Source: Microbacterium murale (GTDB lineage Bacteria > Actinomycetota > Actinomycetes > Actinomycetales > Microbacteriaceae). Taken from it: a stretch of 64,000 nt of DNA. Of the stretch, positions 53,618 to 63,456 are shown piece after piece (position 1 is the first letter of the stretch; the number at the start of each line of letters is the position of its first letter). The position numbers were made by a program, and so were the translations under genes. The notes beneath the pieces are model-generated. The model was not told the DNA's origin and did no database searches. It saw only the letters and a program-made list of their open reading frames with translations. Location of the stretch: NCBI RefSeq assembly GCF_014635185.1, contig NZ_BMCM01000002.1:372001-436000 (forward strand). The letters run 5' to 3'.

Positions 53618-55107
53618 GAGAGCTCCTTACTGATGGTCTTGGTCGTCTTGGGCACGCGCACGGGAGCTGCGCGCCACAGGTGTGCGGTGAGATAGCTGCG
53701 CCAGGGCGCAGTGCGCTCGGCCCAGGCGGTCAGGGGCTTCGGATCGGCGGGGAGGCCAGCGGCTGCTGCTCCAGCCCGCACGGCGACGTCCCCGGGGAGG
53801 AAGACGTCAGGGTCTCCGATCACGCGCATCCGCACGTAGTCGGCGGTCCACGGGCCGATCCCCGGCATGGCGAGAAGTTCTGCCCGCTGCGCGACGCGAT
53901 CGTCACCGACCGTGAGTGTCAGCGAGCCGTCGGCGAGAGCAGCCGCGGCACCGGTGATGGCTCTGATGCGAGCGGCAGGTCCTCGCAGCACCTCGGCGCC
54001 GTGCTCGGCGATCGCCGACATGGTCGGGAAGAGGTGTCCGCCGTCGACCTTCTCCCCCAGCGCCTCGGCGAGCGCGGTCAGCGCAGTGCGCGCGGCGACG
54101 ACGGTGATCTGCTGGCCGACCATCGCGCGGATGAGCATCTCGTGCGGGTCGGCGGAACCTGGAACGCGGATGCCTGGTACTCGTGCCACGAGCGGAGCGA
54201 GCTCCGGATGCGACGACAGCGCGGCATCGACGGCGGCGGGATCAGCATCCAGGTCGAAGATGCGGCGAGTCGTCGCGACCAGCGGGGCCAGGTCGCCGAG
54301 ATGCGCGACGCGAGCGCGCAGCCGCAGCGTCGCGCCCTCACCCCTTCGCACTTCGAACCAGGCGTACCCGCCAGGCATGCGCAGGTGCCGTGCGAAGGAG
54401 TTGTCGGTCGCGCTCTCCACGCCGGGCAGCGCTCGCGCAGCCATCCACGAGAAGATACCAGCGGCATCCATCGGCTCACGGTGCGGCAGGACCAGATCGA
54501 TCGTCCCCGGTGACACGACCGACGAGGTCCTACGACGGGCACGCAACTCGGTGGGTGTCAGGCCGAAAACCTCTCGGATCGTGTCGTTGCACTGGCGGAT
54601 GCTGGCGAAGCCGGCAGAGAACGCGATATCGGCGATCGGTAGGTCGGTGCCGACGAGCAGCATCCGCGCGTTGTGGGCGCGATGCGCACGTGCGAGGGCG
54701 AGTGGTCCGGCACCGAGCTCGGTCGTGAGCAGCCGGGTGAGATGACGGGAGGAGTAGCCGAGCCGTGCGGCGAGACCTGAGACGCCCTCGCGCTCGACGA
54801 CCCCGTCGGCGATCAGGCGCATGGCGCGTGCTGCCGCGTCACCGCGAAGATCCCACGCGGACGATCCGGGTGCGGCCTCCGGAAGGCACCGCTTGCAGGC
54901 GCGGAAGCCCGCCTCGTGGGCCGCGGCACTCGTCGGGTAGAAGCTGACGTTCTCGCGCTTGGGCGTGCGCGCCGGGCACGACGGACGGCAGTAGATCCCG
55001 GTCGAGTGCACAGCCGTGACGAACTGCCCGTCGAAGCGGATGTCGCGCGCATCGATCGCGCGGTACCGTTCGTCGAAGCTCATCGTGCTCAGTGCGGGGA
55101 AGGTCAT
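53614..55107 (-). CDS. Ada-type regulator fused to AlkA 3-methyladenine DNA glycosylase
   Basis: 497 residues. The N-terminal Ada zinc domain has four Cys (GIYCRPSC ... FRACKRC), one of which accepts methyl from DNA phosphotriesters. An AraC-type helix-turn-helix (about 90-190) follows, then an AlkA N-terminal domain and an HhH-GPD glycosylase with [36 protein letters not shown] and the catalytic Asp in [10 protein letters not shown]. It senses methylation damage, activates the operon and excises alkylated bases. This fusion is common in Actinobacteria. A CAGAGT box (55114-55119) six bases before the ATG suggests a leaderless start. Confidence 0.95.
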   Translation of the reverse strand: MTFPALSTMSFDERYRAIDARDIRFDGQFVTAVHSTGIYCRPSCPARTPKRENVSFYPTSAAAHEAGFRACKRCLPEAAPGSSAWDLRGDAAARAMRLIADGVVEREGVSGLAARLGYSSRHLTRLLTTELGAGPLALARAHRAHNARMLLVGTDLPIADIAFSAGFASIRQCNDTIREVFGLTPTELRARRRTSSVVSPGTIDLVLPHREPMDAAGIFSWMAARALPGVESATDNSFARHLRMPGGYAWFEVRRGEGATLRLRARVAHLGDLAPLVATTRRIFDLDADPAAVDAALSSHPELAPLVARVPGIRVPGSADPHEMLIRAMVGQQITVVAARTALTALAEALGEKVDGGHLFPTMSAIAEHGAEVLRGPAARIRAITGAAAALADGSLTLTVGDDRVAQRAELLAMPGIGPWTADYVRMRVIGDPDVFLPGDVAVRAGAAAAGLPADPKPLTAWAERTAPWRSYLTAHLWRAAPVRVPKTTKTISKELS

Positions 55108-55170
55108 GCATCCACTCTGACACGTCCGAATGCCGCTGGCTCGCGGAAATCGGACATTGCAGTGGCGCTA

Positions 55171-55271
55171 CCGCCGAGACCCCTGGTTATCGCCGAGACC
55201 CCGTCGTATTCACGTAGATACGACGGGGTCTCGGCAGGAAGACGGGGTCTCGGCGCAGTGCCGCCGAGACG
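55171..55271. repeat. palindromic repeat array, GCCGAGACCCCGTC family
   Basis: Five copies or part copies of GCCGAGACCCC in both orientations. The central pair is an 18-bp perfect inverted repeat (55192-55209 and 55218-55235) around an 8-base loop. It fills the gap between the Ada-AlkA gene and the purH stop at 55276 and probably terminates purH transcription. Confidence 0.9.
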
Positions 55272-55275
55272 CGAC

Positions 55276-56883
55276 TCAGTGGAAGAAGTGGCGCTCGCCC
55301 GTGAAGAACATCGTCACGCCGGCAGCCTCTGCCGCGGCGATGACTTCGTTGTCGCGCACGGATCCGCCCGGCTGGATGATCGTCTTCACGCCCGCGTCGA
55401 TGAGCACCTGGGGGCCATCGGCGAACGGGAAGAAGGCGTCGGATGCCGCGACCGATCCCTTGACGCGGTCTCCGGCGCGCTCCACCGCGAGGCGGCAGGA
55501 GTCGACGCGGTTGACCTGGCCCATGCCGATGCCGACCGTGGCCTTGCCCTGTGCCAGCACGATCGCGTTCGACTTCACGGCGCGGCAGGCCTTCCACGCG
55601 AAGATGAGGTCCGACATCTCCTCATCCGCTGGACGCTCGCCGGTGATGAGCTGCCAGTTCTGCGCCACGGCGCCGATCTCGTCGGGGAAGCGATCGGCAT
55701 CCTGCAGCAGGAGCCCGCCGGAGACCAGGCGCACGTCCATCTGCTCCTGCTGCCAGTCGTCCGGCAGCTGCAGCACGCGCATGTTCTTCTTCGCCTTGAA
55801 CACCGCGAGTGCCTCCGGCTCGAACGCCGGGGCGACGATGACCTCGGTGAAGATGTCCTTGAGGTTCTCCGCCATCTTCAGCGTGACGGTGCCGTTCGTG
55901 GCGATGACCCCGCCGTACGCCGACACGGGGTCGCACTCGTGAGCCCGCAGATGCGCACTGGCGATGGGGTCGAGGGCGTTCGGCGCCGTCGTCGCGATGC
56001 CGCACGGGTTCGCGTGCTTCACGATGGCGACCGCGGGCAGCACCATGTCGAAGGCGGCGCGCAGCGCGGCATCCGCGTCGACGTAGTTGTTGTACGACAT
56101 CTCCTTGCCCTGCAGCTGCACGGCCTGGGCGATGCCATGACCGCCGACACGGGTGTAGATGGCACCACGCTGATGGGCGTTCTCGCCGTAGCGCAGGGTC
56201 GACAGGCGCTCCGCCTTGATCGTCAGGTGCTCCGGCAGCTCGCCGCCGTCGTTGAGCGTGCCCTCGGCGAACCAGGCGGCGACCGCGGTGTCGTAGGTGG
56301 AGGTGTGCGCGAACGCGCGAGCGGCGAGTTCGCGGCGCTGCGAGAGCGTGGTGCCTCCGGCCGCGACGGCCTCGATGAGCGCGGGGTACGACTCCGGCGA
56401 GACGACGATCGCGACGTTGGCATGGTTCTTCGCGGCGGCGCGCACCATGGCGGGCCCGCCGATGTCGATCTGCTCGACGGCGTCGTCACCGGATGCCCCG
56501 GATGCGACGGCCTCGACGAAGGGGTACAGGTTCACGACGACAAGCTCGAACGGCTCGATCTCGAGGTCGGCGAGCTGGCGTTCGTGGTCTTCCAGTCGCA
56601 GGTCGGCCAGAAGACCGCCGTGGATGCGCGGGTGCAGCGTCTTGACCCGTCCGTCGAGCATCTCGGCGACACCGGTGACGGCGGCGACGTCGGTCACCTC
56701 GTGACCTGCCTCACGGATGGTCGCTGCGGTGGAACCAGTGGAGACGATCTCGACTCCGGCTTCGGCGAGCGCCGCTGCCAGCTCCAGGAGATCGGTCTTG
56801 TCGCTCACCGAGACGAGCGCGCGCCGGATCGGCACGGTGTCGCGTTCGCGATAGAGGGACGAGTCGTGGCGCGGACCGGCCAT
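55276..56883 (-). CDS. purH: bifunctional AICAR formyltransferase/IMP cyclohydrolase
   Basis: 535 residues. It performs the last two steps of IMP synthesis using 10-formyl-THF. The N-terminal MGS-like IMP cyclohydrolase domain ([39 protein letters not shown]) and the formyltransferase domain ([45 protein letters not shown]-like end GERHFFH) are complete. AAGGAG precedes the ATG at 56883. It follows purN by 47 bases. AICAR (ZMP), its substrate, is the signal of the ZTP riboswitch on glyA-folD in this window. Confidence 0.98.
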   Translation of the reverse strand: MAGPRHDSSLYRERDTVPIRRALVSVSDKTDLLELAAALAEAGVEIVSTGSTAATIREAGHEVTDVAAVTGVAEMLDGRVKTLHPRIHGGLLADLRLEDHERQLADLEIEPFELVVVNLYPFVEAVASGASGDDAVEQIDIGGPAMVRAAAKNHANVAIVVSPESYPALIEAVAAGGTTLSQRRELAARAFAHTSTYDTAVAAWFAEGTLNDGGELPEHLTIKAERLSTLRYGENAHQRGAIYTRVGGHGIAQAVQLQGKEMSYNNYVDADAALRAAFDMVLPAVAIVKHANPCGIATTAPNALDPIASAHLRAHECDPVSAYGGVIATNGTVTLKMAENLKDIFTEVIVAPAFEPEALAVFKAKKNMRVLQLPDDWQQEQMDVRLVSGGLLLQDADRFPDEIGAVAQNWQLITGERPADEEMSDLIFAWKACRAVKSNAIVLAQGKATVGIGMGQVNRVDSCRLAVERAGDRVKGSVAASDAFFPFADGPQVLIDAGVKTIIQPGGSVRDNEVIAAAEAAGVTMFFTGERHFFH

Positions 56884-56930
56884 GGGAGCTCCTTCGTGCG
56901 AGTGTCGTTCGGATGCGGGTCAGAAAAAGG

Positions 56931-57512
56931 TCAGTGGGTCAGGGCGAGCTCGCCGGTGGCTATGCGCCGCACGACGTCGATGAGCAGACGCCGCTCCACG
57001 GGCTTGATGCGCTCGTGCAGGGTGTGCTCGGTGTCGTCCTGGAGCACCGGGATGCGCTCCTGGGCGAGAATCGGGCCGCTGTCGATGCCGTCGTCGACGA
57101 CGATGACGCTGGCACCGGTCTGCGGGACGCCGGCGGCGAGCGCGTCTCGCACGCCGTGCGCCCCGGGGAATTCGGGCAGATACGCGGGATGCGTGTTGAC
57201 GATCCGCGGGCTGTAGCGTGCGACCAGCGAGGCCGGCAGCAGTCGCATGAGGCCGCTGAGCACGATGAGGTCGGGATTGTGGACCTCGAGCTGACGGCCG
57301 AGCTCTTCGCCCCATGCTTCGCGGTCGGCGAAGTCTCGGAACGGGGCGGTGAAGGTCGGGATGCCGAATTCCTCGGCGTGCGCGAGCCCTTCAGCGTCGC
57401 GATCGGCGCCGACCACGACGATCCGCGCGGGGAAGTCGGGGTGGCGTGCGGCGTCGAGCAGAGCGCGGAGATTCGAGCCGGTGCCCGAGATGAGAACGGC
57501 GACCGTGAGCAC
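56931..57512 (-). CDS. purN: phosphoribosylglycinamide formyltransferase
   Basis: 193 residues, GTG start at 57512. It formylates GAR with 10-formyl-[61 protein letters not shown] (catalytic His/Asn region) and [17 protein letters not shown] are present. TAGACT at 57519-57524 (minus strand) is six bases from the GTG, fitting a leaderless promoter. It heads purN-purH. Confidence 0.97.
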   Translation of the reverse strand: MLTVAVLISGTGSNLRALLDAARHPDFPARIVVVGADRDAEGLAHAEEFGIPTFTAPFRDFADREAWGEELGRQLEVHNPDLIVLSGLMRLLPASLVARYSPRIVNTHPAYLPEFPGAHGVRDALAAGVPQTGASVIVVDDGIDSGPILAQERIPVLQDDTEHTLHERIKPVERRLLIDVVRRIATGELALTH

Positions 57513-57518
57513 CCGGCC

Positions 57519-57524
57519 AGTCTA
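57519..57524 (-). promoter_or_regulatory. -10 box for a leaderless purN transcript
   Basis: TAGACT on the minus strand, six bases, then the GTG at 57512. It lies just before the stop codon of the DUF6350 gene (57522-57524). Confidence 0.45.
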
Positions 57525-58910
57525 GCGGTGCGTGGGAGTGCTGCCGTCCCCGAAGAATCCGTGGTCGTCCAGCGGCGCCGTGTCGTTCGCATCCGGGTGG
57601 TCATTCGCACCCGCATCACTCACGGAGCGATCGAAGAAGGCTCCGGCATCCGTCGTCGGCGAAGTGCGCATCTCAGCGACCCAGCGATCGGTCCGCTCCT
57701 CTGCGAGTTCATCGCGATGCCGTGGAGCGAGCAGCAGGATCGATGCGCCGACCAGCACCTCGATGCCGATCGCGAGCGACATCCATCCGGCATGCGGCCC
57801 CGTCTCGGCCAGTCGTCCAGGCCCGATGGATCCGGATGCCAGCACCGCGGCGACCGCGGCGACGCCTGCGCTGCCCAGCGCGATGCCGACGGCGATCGCC
57901 AGACGCGGCGCGAAGGGACGGGCGACGTCTTCCCACACGAGCCGGGAGCGCACGATCCACCCCGCGAACGCGCCGGCGCCGACCGGCAGCAGCACGACGA
58001 TGAGCATCCAGATCGAACTGCTCTCCGGCAGCAGGCCGAGCATCGGGATGCCGGGGACGACGCCGAGCTCTGTGCCCGCGGGTGAGACGGCGGTGCCGAC
58101 GCCAACGGCGATCCCAGGTCCCGCCAGCCAGGCGACGGCCCATACGAGCAGCGTCGGCAGGTAGGCGAGATGGCCGAGCGTGATCACGGCGACACCTGTC
58201 CCATCGACGCGCGCGGCTTCGAACAGGGCGACCACTTCTCCCCCGCGCAGCATCACGGCGATCGCGACGGCAAGGCCAGCGACACCCGTGAGCGTGACGA
58301 CCACCGCTGCAGTGCCGCGTGCGATCTCGGCGGGGAGCACACCCCAGTCGCCCCGGCGATCCACGGCGTCGTGCAGCCGGTCGATGAGTCCGCCGTCGCC
58401 TTCGCGCCAGGCGTACCGCACGGCGCCGCACAGGGTGCCGACGAGATACACGGCCGACGGCAGCACGATGCTGAGAGCGAACGGCGTCTGAGCGCCACTT
58501 GTGTGCGCGGTCAGCGCCACCCCGGTCGCGATCAGCGCGAAGGTCACTGATCCGGCGACGACGCCGAGCAGCCATGCTCCTGAACGCGCCGCTCTGGTGC
58601 CCGAGCGGGCGGCGAACAGCAGTGTGAAGATCAGGAATGCCAGCGGGGTGAGCGAGAGCGTGAACTGCGCGGCATCCTTCGAGATGCCGACGGCGACCAC
58701 CATCTCGTCCGGGATGACGATCTCGAGCGGCACGCCGTGACCGAACTGCCAGAGGGTTCCCGCGACGGGCCAGAGCGCACCCCAATTGGCTGTCGCGCCG
58801 AACGCGAGAGTCCACAGCAGGGTGAGCGGCGCGAGCAGCACGGCGAGACCGACGGCGGCCGCGATGGCGGCATCGACAGCGGCGAGGATCGCGACGAGGA
58901 GGCGTTGCAT
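57522..58910 (-). CDS. DUF6350 family polytopic membrane protein
   Basis: 462 residues with about ten hydrophobic segments and a polar C-terminal tail of about 60 residues (HRDELAEERTDRWVAEMRTSP and beyond). The start LLVAILAAVDAAIAAAVGLAVLLAPLTLLWTLAFGA and the position directly upstream of purN fit the DUF6350 family of actinobacteria, whose function is unknown. No transport motif is recognised. It ends 10 bases before the purN start. Confidence 0.82.
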   Translation of the reverse strand: MQRLLVAILAAVDAAIAAAVGLAVLLAPLTLLWTLAFGATANWGALWPVAGTLWQFGHGVPLEIVIPDEMVVAVGISKDAAQFTLSLTPLAFLIFTLLFAARSGTRAARSGAWLLGVVAGSVTFALIATGVALTAHTSGAQTPFALSIVLPSAVYLVGTLCGAVRYAWREGDGGLIDRLHDAVDRRGDWGVLPAEIARGTAAVVVTLTGVAGLAVAIAVMLRGGEVVALFEAARVDGTGVAVITLGHLAYLPTLLVWAVAWLAGPGIAVGVGTAVSPAGTELGVVPGIPMLGLLPESSSIWMLIVVLLPVGAGAFAGWIVRSRLVWEDVARPFAPRLAIAVGIALGSAGVAAVAAVLASGSIGPGRLAETGPHAGWMSLAIGIEVLVGASILLLAPRHRDELAEERTDRWVAEMRTSPTTDAGAFFDRSVSDAGANDHPDANDTAPLDDHGFFGDGSTPTHR

Positions 58911-59000
58911 GACTCAACGAGACTACGACGAGAACCTGACTGCCTCACGGTGGCGCGCGCGGCGCCGCGGACACGATATCGTCTCCACGGAGGTTCCCCG

Positions 59001-60440
59001 ATGACAACTGCCCCCTCGTCCAACCCGGAGCACACCGCTGAGCCGAAGAACACCGAGCCGAAGAACGCGCTCGATCGTTTCTTCGAGATCAGCAGACGCG
59101 GCTCGACGATCGGCACCGAGGTGCGCGGCGGTGTCGTGACCTTCGTCACGATGGCGTACATCGTGATCCTCAACCCGATCATCCTCTCGACCCCCGATGT
59201 CGACGGCACAGTGCTCGACGGCGGCGCAGTCGCCGCGGCCACGGCGCTCACCGCCGGCATCATGACGCTGCTGTTCGGGATCATCACGCGGCTGCCGTTC
59301 GCATTCGCGGCGGGACTGGGGATCAACGCGTTCCTGGCGTTCTCGGTGGTCGGATCGGTGACCTGGCCCGAGGCGATGGCGCTCGTCGTGATCAACGGTG
59401 TCGTGATCGTGCTTCTCGCGGCCACCGGCCTTCGGAAGATGATCTTCGATGCCGTGCCCGTGCAGCTCAAGCTCGCCATCACGGTCGGCATCGGCCTGTT
59501 CATCGCCTTCATCGGCTTCGTCAACGCCGGCTTCGTCACCGCGACGGGCAATGACTCTCCCCCGGTCGATCTGGGCGTGGGCGGGTCTGTGGCGAGTCTG
59601 CCGACCCTGCTCTTCGTGATCACGCTTCTGCTCGGCGGCGTGCTGATCGCCGTGCGCCTCAAGGGAGCCATCCTCATCGCCCTCGTCGGCGGTACAGTGC
59701 TCGCCGCGATCGTGAACCTGATCTGGCCGTTCGGTCTCGATTTCGGCTTCACCGGCGGAATCATGAGCCTGCCGGATCTGAGCCTGATCGGTGCCGTCGA
59801 CTTCGGTTTCGACTTCACCAAGGTCAGTTTCGTCGCGCTCGTCATGTTCGTGTTCACTCTCGTGTTCTCGAACTTCTTCGACGCCATGGGCACCATGACG
59901 GGTCTCGCCAAGGAAGCCGATCTCGCGGATGCGAAGGGCGACTTCCCGCGCATCAAGTCGGCGCTGATCGTCGAGGGCGTCGGTGCGATCGTCGGCGGCG
60001 CGACCTCATCGTCGTCCGCGACGGTGTTCGTCGAGTCGGGTTCCGGCATCGGCGAGGGCGCGCGTACCGGCCTGGCGACATCGGTCACGGGTGTGCTGTT
60101 CCTGCTCGCGATGTTCTTCACCCCGCTCACCTCTCTCGTGCCTGGAGCTGTTGCTGCGGCTGCGCTGGTGCTGGTCGGCGCGATGATGCTCTCGCAGATC
60201 AGGCACATCGACTTCGCCGACTTCCGGGTGCTGCTGCCGGTGTTCCTCACGGCGACTGTGATGCCGATGACCTACTCGATCGCCAACGGCATCGGCGCCG
60301 GGTTCGTCAGCTGGGTCGTCGTGAACGCGCTCTCCGGCAAGGCGAAGACCATCCACCCGCTCCTGTGGATCGTCGCCTTCGGCTTCGTGCTGTTCTTCGC
60401 CCGCGGGCCGATCGAAGCCCTGTTCGGCGTCGGCATCTGA
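59001..60440 (+). CDS. NCS2 family purine permease (AzgA-like)
   Basis: 479 residues, 12-14 membrane segments. RGSTIGTEVRGGVVTFVTMAYIVILNPIIL, FAAGLGINAFLAFSVVG, FSNFFDAMGTMTGLAKEADL and GGATSSSSATVFVESGSGIGEGARTGL match the AzgA branch (hypoxanthine/guanine/adenine:proton symporters). GGAGG lies 8 bases before the ATG at 59001. It is divergent from the DUF6350-purN-purH side, so purine uptake and synthesis genes are neighbours. Confidence 0.92.
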   Translation: MTTAPSSNPEHTAEPKNTEPKNALDRFFEISRRGSTIGTEVRGGVVTFVTMAYIVILNPIILSTPDVDGTVLDGGAVAAATALTAGIMTLLFGIITRLPFAFAAGLGINAFLAFSVVGSVTWPEAMALVVINGVVIVLLAATGLRKMIFDAVPVQLKLAITVGIGLFIAFIGFVNAGFVTATGNDSPPVDLGVGGSVASLPTLLFVITLLLGGVLIAVRLKGAILIALVGGTVLAAIVNLIWPFGLDFGFTGGIMSLPDLSLIGAVDFGFDFTKVSFVALVMFVFTLVFSNFFDAMGTMTGLAKEADLADAKGDFPRIKSALIVEGVGAIVGGATSSSSATVFVESGSGIGEGARTGLATSVTGVLFLLAMFFTPLTSLVPGAVAAAALVLVGAMMLSQIRHIDFADFRVLLPVFLTATVMPMTYSIANGIGAGFVSWVVVNALSGKAKTIHPLLWIVAFGFVLFFARGPIEALFGVGI

Positions 60441-60513
60441 CGCTTCCGCTGCTGTCGTCTGACCGCCCACTTTCGGGCATCTGCCGTTAACCCGCAACCG
60501 ACACAGTCGAGGC

Positions 60514-61269
60514 GTGCCTCAACGCACCGTATCCATCAATCGAAAGCATCTCTCGATCGCGGCGACGATCGCAGGGGACATCGACGCCGGACGCCTGTCC
60601 GTCGGCGACACGCTTCCCAGTGAGTCGTCGCTCGCTGCACGGTTCGGCGTCGCTCGGGGAACGATCCACCGTGCTCTCGAGCACGTCGAGCACACCCGTA
60701 AGAGCCTCTCCCGTCGTGGGACACGGTGGGTCGTGCACCCGGAGACCCTCGCCCAGGATGTGACAGAGCTGCGTTCATTCGGGCAGTGGGCGAAGGCAAT
60801 CGGCCACGAGCCGGGCGGTCACACCCTGCACTGCACCGAGGGCCGAGCGAACGCCGAGGAGGCGCACGCCCTGGGGATCACCGCCCAGCGGCCCGTCCTT
60901 CGCATCATGCGGCTGCAGTCCATCGATGACGTCCCCATCATGGTCAAACGCACGACCTTCCCGCAGTGGCTCATGCCGACAATCGCACAGCTGCCAGAGG
61001 ATGCTCGATCGATCATGGAGGTCGTCGAGCGTGCCCACGGCCCTCAACTCGCCTACGGCGAGCACCTCATCTCGGCGATGCTCCCGGATCCGGAGGATGC
61101 CCGGCTGCTCGGAGTATCACGCATCACGCCGCTGCTGCGCGTCCAACGGTCCGCGCGCACGTTCGACGGTCGCCCCTTCGAGTACAGCGACGACCGCTAC
61201 CTCGCGACAGCGACCTCGCTGAGCATCGTGAATTCGGCCCCACACGGCGTCTCACTGAACGCGCACTGA
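60514..61269 (+). CDS. GntR-family regulator with UTRA domain (HutC type)
   Basis: 251 residues, GTG start; CACAGT six bases upstream may be a leaderless -10 box. The winged helix (LSIAATIAGDIDAGRLSVGDTLPSESSLAARFGVARGTIHRALEHV) is followed by a UTRA effector domain (about 95-245: PVLRIMRLQSIDDVPIMVKRTTFPQWL ... FEYSDDRYLATATSLSIV). It may control the purine permease upstream or the glycerophosphodiesterase gene downstream; the effector is unknown. Confidence 0.9.
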   Translation: MPQRTVSINRKHLSIAATIAGDIDAGRLSVGDTLPSESSLAARFGVARGTIHRALEHVEHTRKSLSRRGTRWVVHPETLAQDVTELRSFGQWAKAIGHEPGGHTLHCTEGRANAEEAHALGITAQRPVLRIMRLQSIDDVPIMVKRTTFPQWLMPTIAQLPEDARSIMEVVERAHGPQLAYGEHLISAMLPDPEDARLLGVSRITPLLRVQRSARTFDGRPFEYSDDRYLATATSLSIVNSAPHGVSLNAH

Positions 61270-61423
61270 CGGTCCGCACCAGCCGTCAGTGCGCGTCACC
61301 GACTCTTGGCCCGCGCTCGCCCTTCCCGTCGTCTGCCGTGCAGGGTGCGGACCCGCGCACCTTCTTGAGTGGAGGCGCCACGGGACCATCCCCGGGGTGA
61401 ACCCTCCCTTGGAAGGACACACC

Positions 61424-63385
61424 ATGACCATTCCCCGTTCGCGAACTTCGCGTATCGGAGCTGTCTGCGTCGCCACGGCAACCGTCTTCGCGGGCGTCCT
61501 CGCCCCAGGCGTTGCAACGGCGTCCACGTCAGTGCCGGCATCCGCCGACCTGCCCTCCGAAGATCGAGTCTTCCTCTCCGAGTCGTTCGACTCCGGTGCC
61601 ATTCCCGAGAGCTGGAACGCGATCGCTGGCGAGTGGAGTGTGCAGGACGGAGAGCTCGTCGGCGCCAGCACCAGCGAAGATGCGAAGATCACGTTCGGAG
61701 AAAACCGCGAGAACTTCGCGATCGACGTCGACGTCACCTTCGAGTCCGCCGCGAACAGCGCGCGGTGGTTGGCGCTTCTGATCGATGGACCCGCTGACGG
61801 CTCCACCCCCTGGCAGCACGCGGCACTGCGCAACGGGTCGAGCGCGGGCAACGGCGTCGAGTTCGCGCAGCGCACCGCAGCGGGCACCTGGAACGTCACA
61901 GACGCCGCGGCGACGGCGACCGACATCGGGATCGGTACCCAGGCGCACCTCCGCGTGGAGGTGAACGGCAACGTCGGCACGTGGTACGTCGACGGCGAGA
62001 AGATCGTGACGACACGTCAGCTCGTACGCACAGCAGACGGCGTGCAGGGTCTGATCGCCAACGGTTCGGTGGTCCACTACGACAATCTGGTCCTCACCGA
62101 GATCGACCCGCTCCCACCGATCACGCTCCGCCAGCCAGGTGAGACAGGCGTGATCGTCGGGCACCGCGGCAACTCGTCTGTCGCCCCGGAGAACACCATG
62201 CCCGCATTCGTTTCCACGACGCGATCAGGTGCGGAGTACTTCGAGATCGACATCAGCCTTTCAAAGGACGGCGTGCCCGTCGTCATGCACGACGGCACCG
62301 TCGACCGCACGACCGACGGCACCGGCGCGGTGAGCGATCTGACGCTCGAGCAGCTCCGCGCGCTCGACGCCGGCTCCTGGTTCTCCCCCGCGTTCGCCGG
62401 CACGAAGGTCCCCACCTTCGAAGAAGTGCTCACCTACGTCGCGAACGGCGGGACGGATGTCGTCATCGAATACAAAGGCGACTGGAACGTCGAAGACACC
62501 CAGCTCACGGTCGACATGATCGAGGCCGCGGGTGTCGAGAACAAGGTCTTCGCGCAGAGCTTCAGCACCACGTCGGTCGCGAACTTCGCCGCTGTCGCAC
62601 CCGATCTCCCGGTCGGATACCTCACCGGCGGAATCGACAGCACGATCATCGATACGGCCAAGCAGATCGGTGCGGATGCCGTCAACCCGAGCAGTGCCAC
62701 GGCCGAGAGCGTGGCCTCGGCACACGAAGCGGGCCTTGGCGTGTTCGTCTGGACGCAGGACAGCCCCGACGCCTGGGCGTCACTGACCGCGATGGGCGTG
62801 GACGGTATCATCACCAACCGCCCCGATGCCCTTCGCGGGTGGGTGCAGCGATACAACCAGGCGCCCCCCGAGGAGCCCGGCACCCCCGAGGAGCCTGCCG
62901 CCAACGAACAGGACATCGCGGTGAGCATTCCTGAGGCCGGACAGCCCGCTGGAGAGTTCACCTGGCGCTTCAGCTCGCAGGAGGTCGTCTCACTCGGTGA
63001 AGCGACCCCGCTCGGTGACAGCTACATCGCCACCGGTGCGCTCAACGACATCGAGATCACCGACACCCGCTCGAACCCGTCATCGCCGTGGACGCTCTCC
63101 GGGCAGGCATCGGCATTCGAGGCGGACACCGAATCCTTCGAGTCGAGCGCACTCGGATGGACGCCTCGCCTGACCGCCGAGGGTGCCGGTGCAGTCGCCG
63201 GTGAGCGCGTCGCTCCGGGTGAAGGCGATGGCCTGTCGCGCAGCGCCGTGCTCGTCTCGGCCCCGAGCGAGGAGTTCAAGGGCCTGGAGGCCGCGGTCGT
63301 CGGTGCCGACCTCGACCTGCGCCTCCCAATCGGACAGGGCGCCGGCGACTACACGTCGACGCTGACGGTCACCGTCATCCAGTGA
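61424..63385 (+). CDS. secreted glycerophosphodiester phosphodiesterase with jelly-roll and WxL-like domains
   Basis: 653 residues, GGAAGGA before the ATG. Signal peptide about 1-34 (GAVCVATATVFAGVLAPGVATA). A concanavalin-like jelly-roll region (about 45-235: ESFDSGAIPESWNAIAGEWSVQDGELVG) precedes the GDPD barrel (about 242-485) with VIVGHRGNSSVAPENTMPAF, EIDISLSKDGVPVVMHDGTVDR (catalytic Glu, Asp, His) and the end block GVDGIITNRPDALRGW. After a PEEPGTPEEP linker comes a beta-rich domain (about 515-653) with SSPWTLSGQASAF and YTSTLTVTV, resembling WxL wall-binding domains. It likely degrades glycerophosphodiesters or teichoic-acid-type polymers at the cell surface. The next gene encodes a DUF916-like protein, the usual partner of WxL domains. 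Confidence 0.88.
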   Translation: MTIPRSRTSRIGAVCVATATVFAGVLAPGVATASTSVPASADLPSEDRVFLSESFDSGAIPESWNAIAGEWSVQDGELVGASTSEDAKITFGENRENFAIDVDVTFESAANSARWLALLIDGPADGSTPWQHAALRNGSSAGNGVEFAQRTAAGTWNVTDAAATATDIGIGTQAHLRVEVNGNVGTWYVDGEKIVTTRQLVRTADGVQGLIANGSVVHYDNLVLTEIDPLPPITLRQPGETGVIVGHRGNSSVAPENTMPAFVSTTRSGAEYFEIDISLSKDGVPVVMHDGTVDRTTDGTGAVSDLTLEQLRALDAGSWFSPAFAGTKVPTFEEVLTYVANGGTDVVIEYKGDWNVEDTQLTVDMIEAAGVENKVFAQSFSTTSVANFAAVAPDLPVGYLTGGIDSTIIDTAKQIGADAVNPSSATAESVASAHEAGLGVFVWTQDSPDAWASLTAMGVDGIITNRPDALRGWVQRYNQAPPEEPGTPEEPAANEQDIAVSIPEAGQPAGEFTWRFSSQEVVSLGEATPLGDSYIATGALNDIEITDTRSNPSSPWTLSGQASAFEADTESFESSALGWTPRLTAEGAGAVAGERVAPGEGDGLSRSAVLVSAPSEEFKGLEAAVVGADLDLRLPIGQGAGDYTSTLTVTVIQ

Positions 63386-63392
63386 CACCAGG

Positions 63393-63423
63393 GCGGGGCG
63401 CGGTCGTCCGCCGCGCCCCGCCG
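63393..63423 (+). terminator. intercistronic hairpin after the phosphodiesterase gene
   Basis: GGCGGGGCGCGG / CCGCGCCCCGCC, a 12-bp perfect stem with a 7-base loop, between the stop at 63385 and the next start at 63457. It may be a terminator or an mRNA-stabilising element. Confidence 0.65.
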
Positions 63424-63456
63424 CTCCTTCCGCCCTTCCACGAAAGGCCTGTTCCG

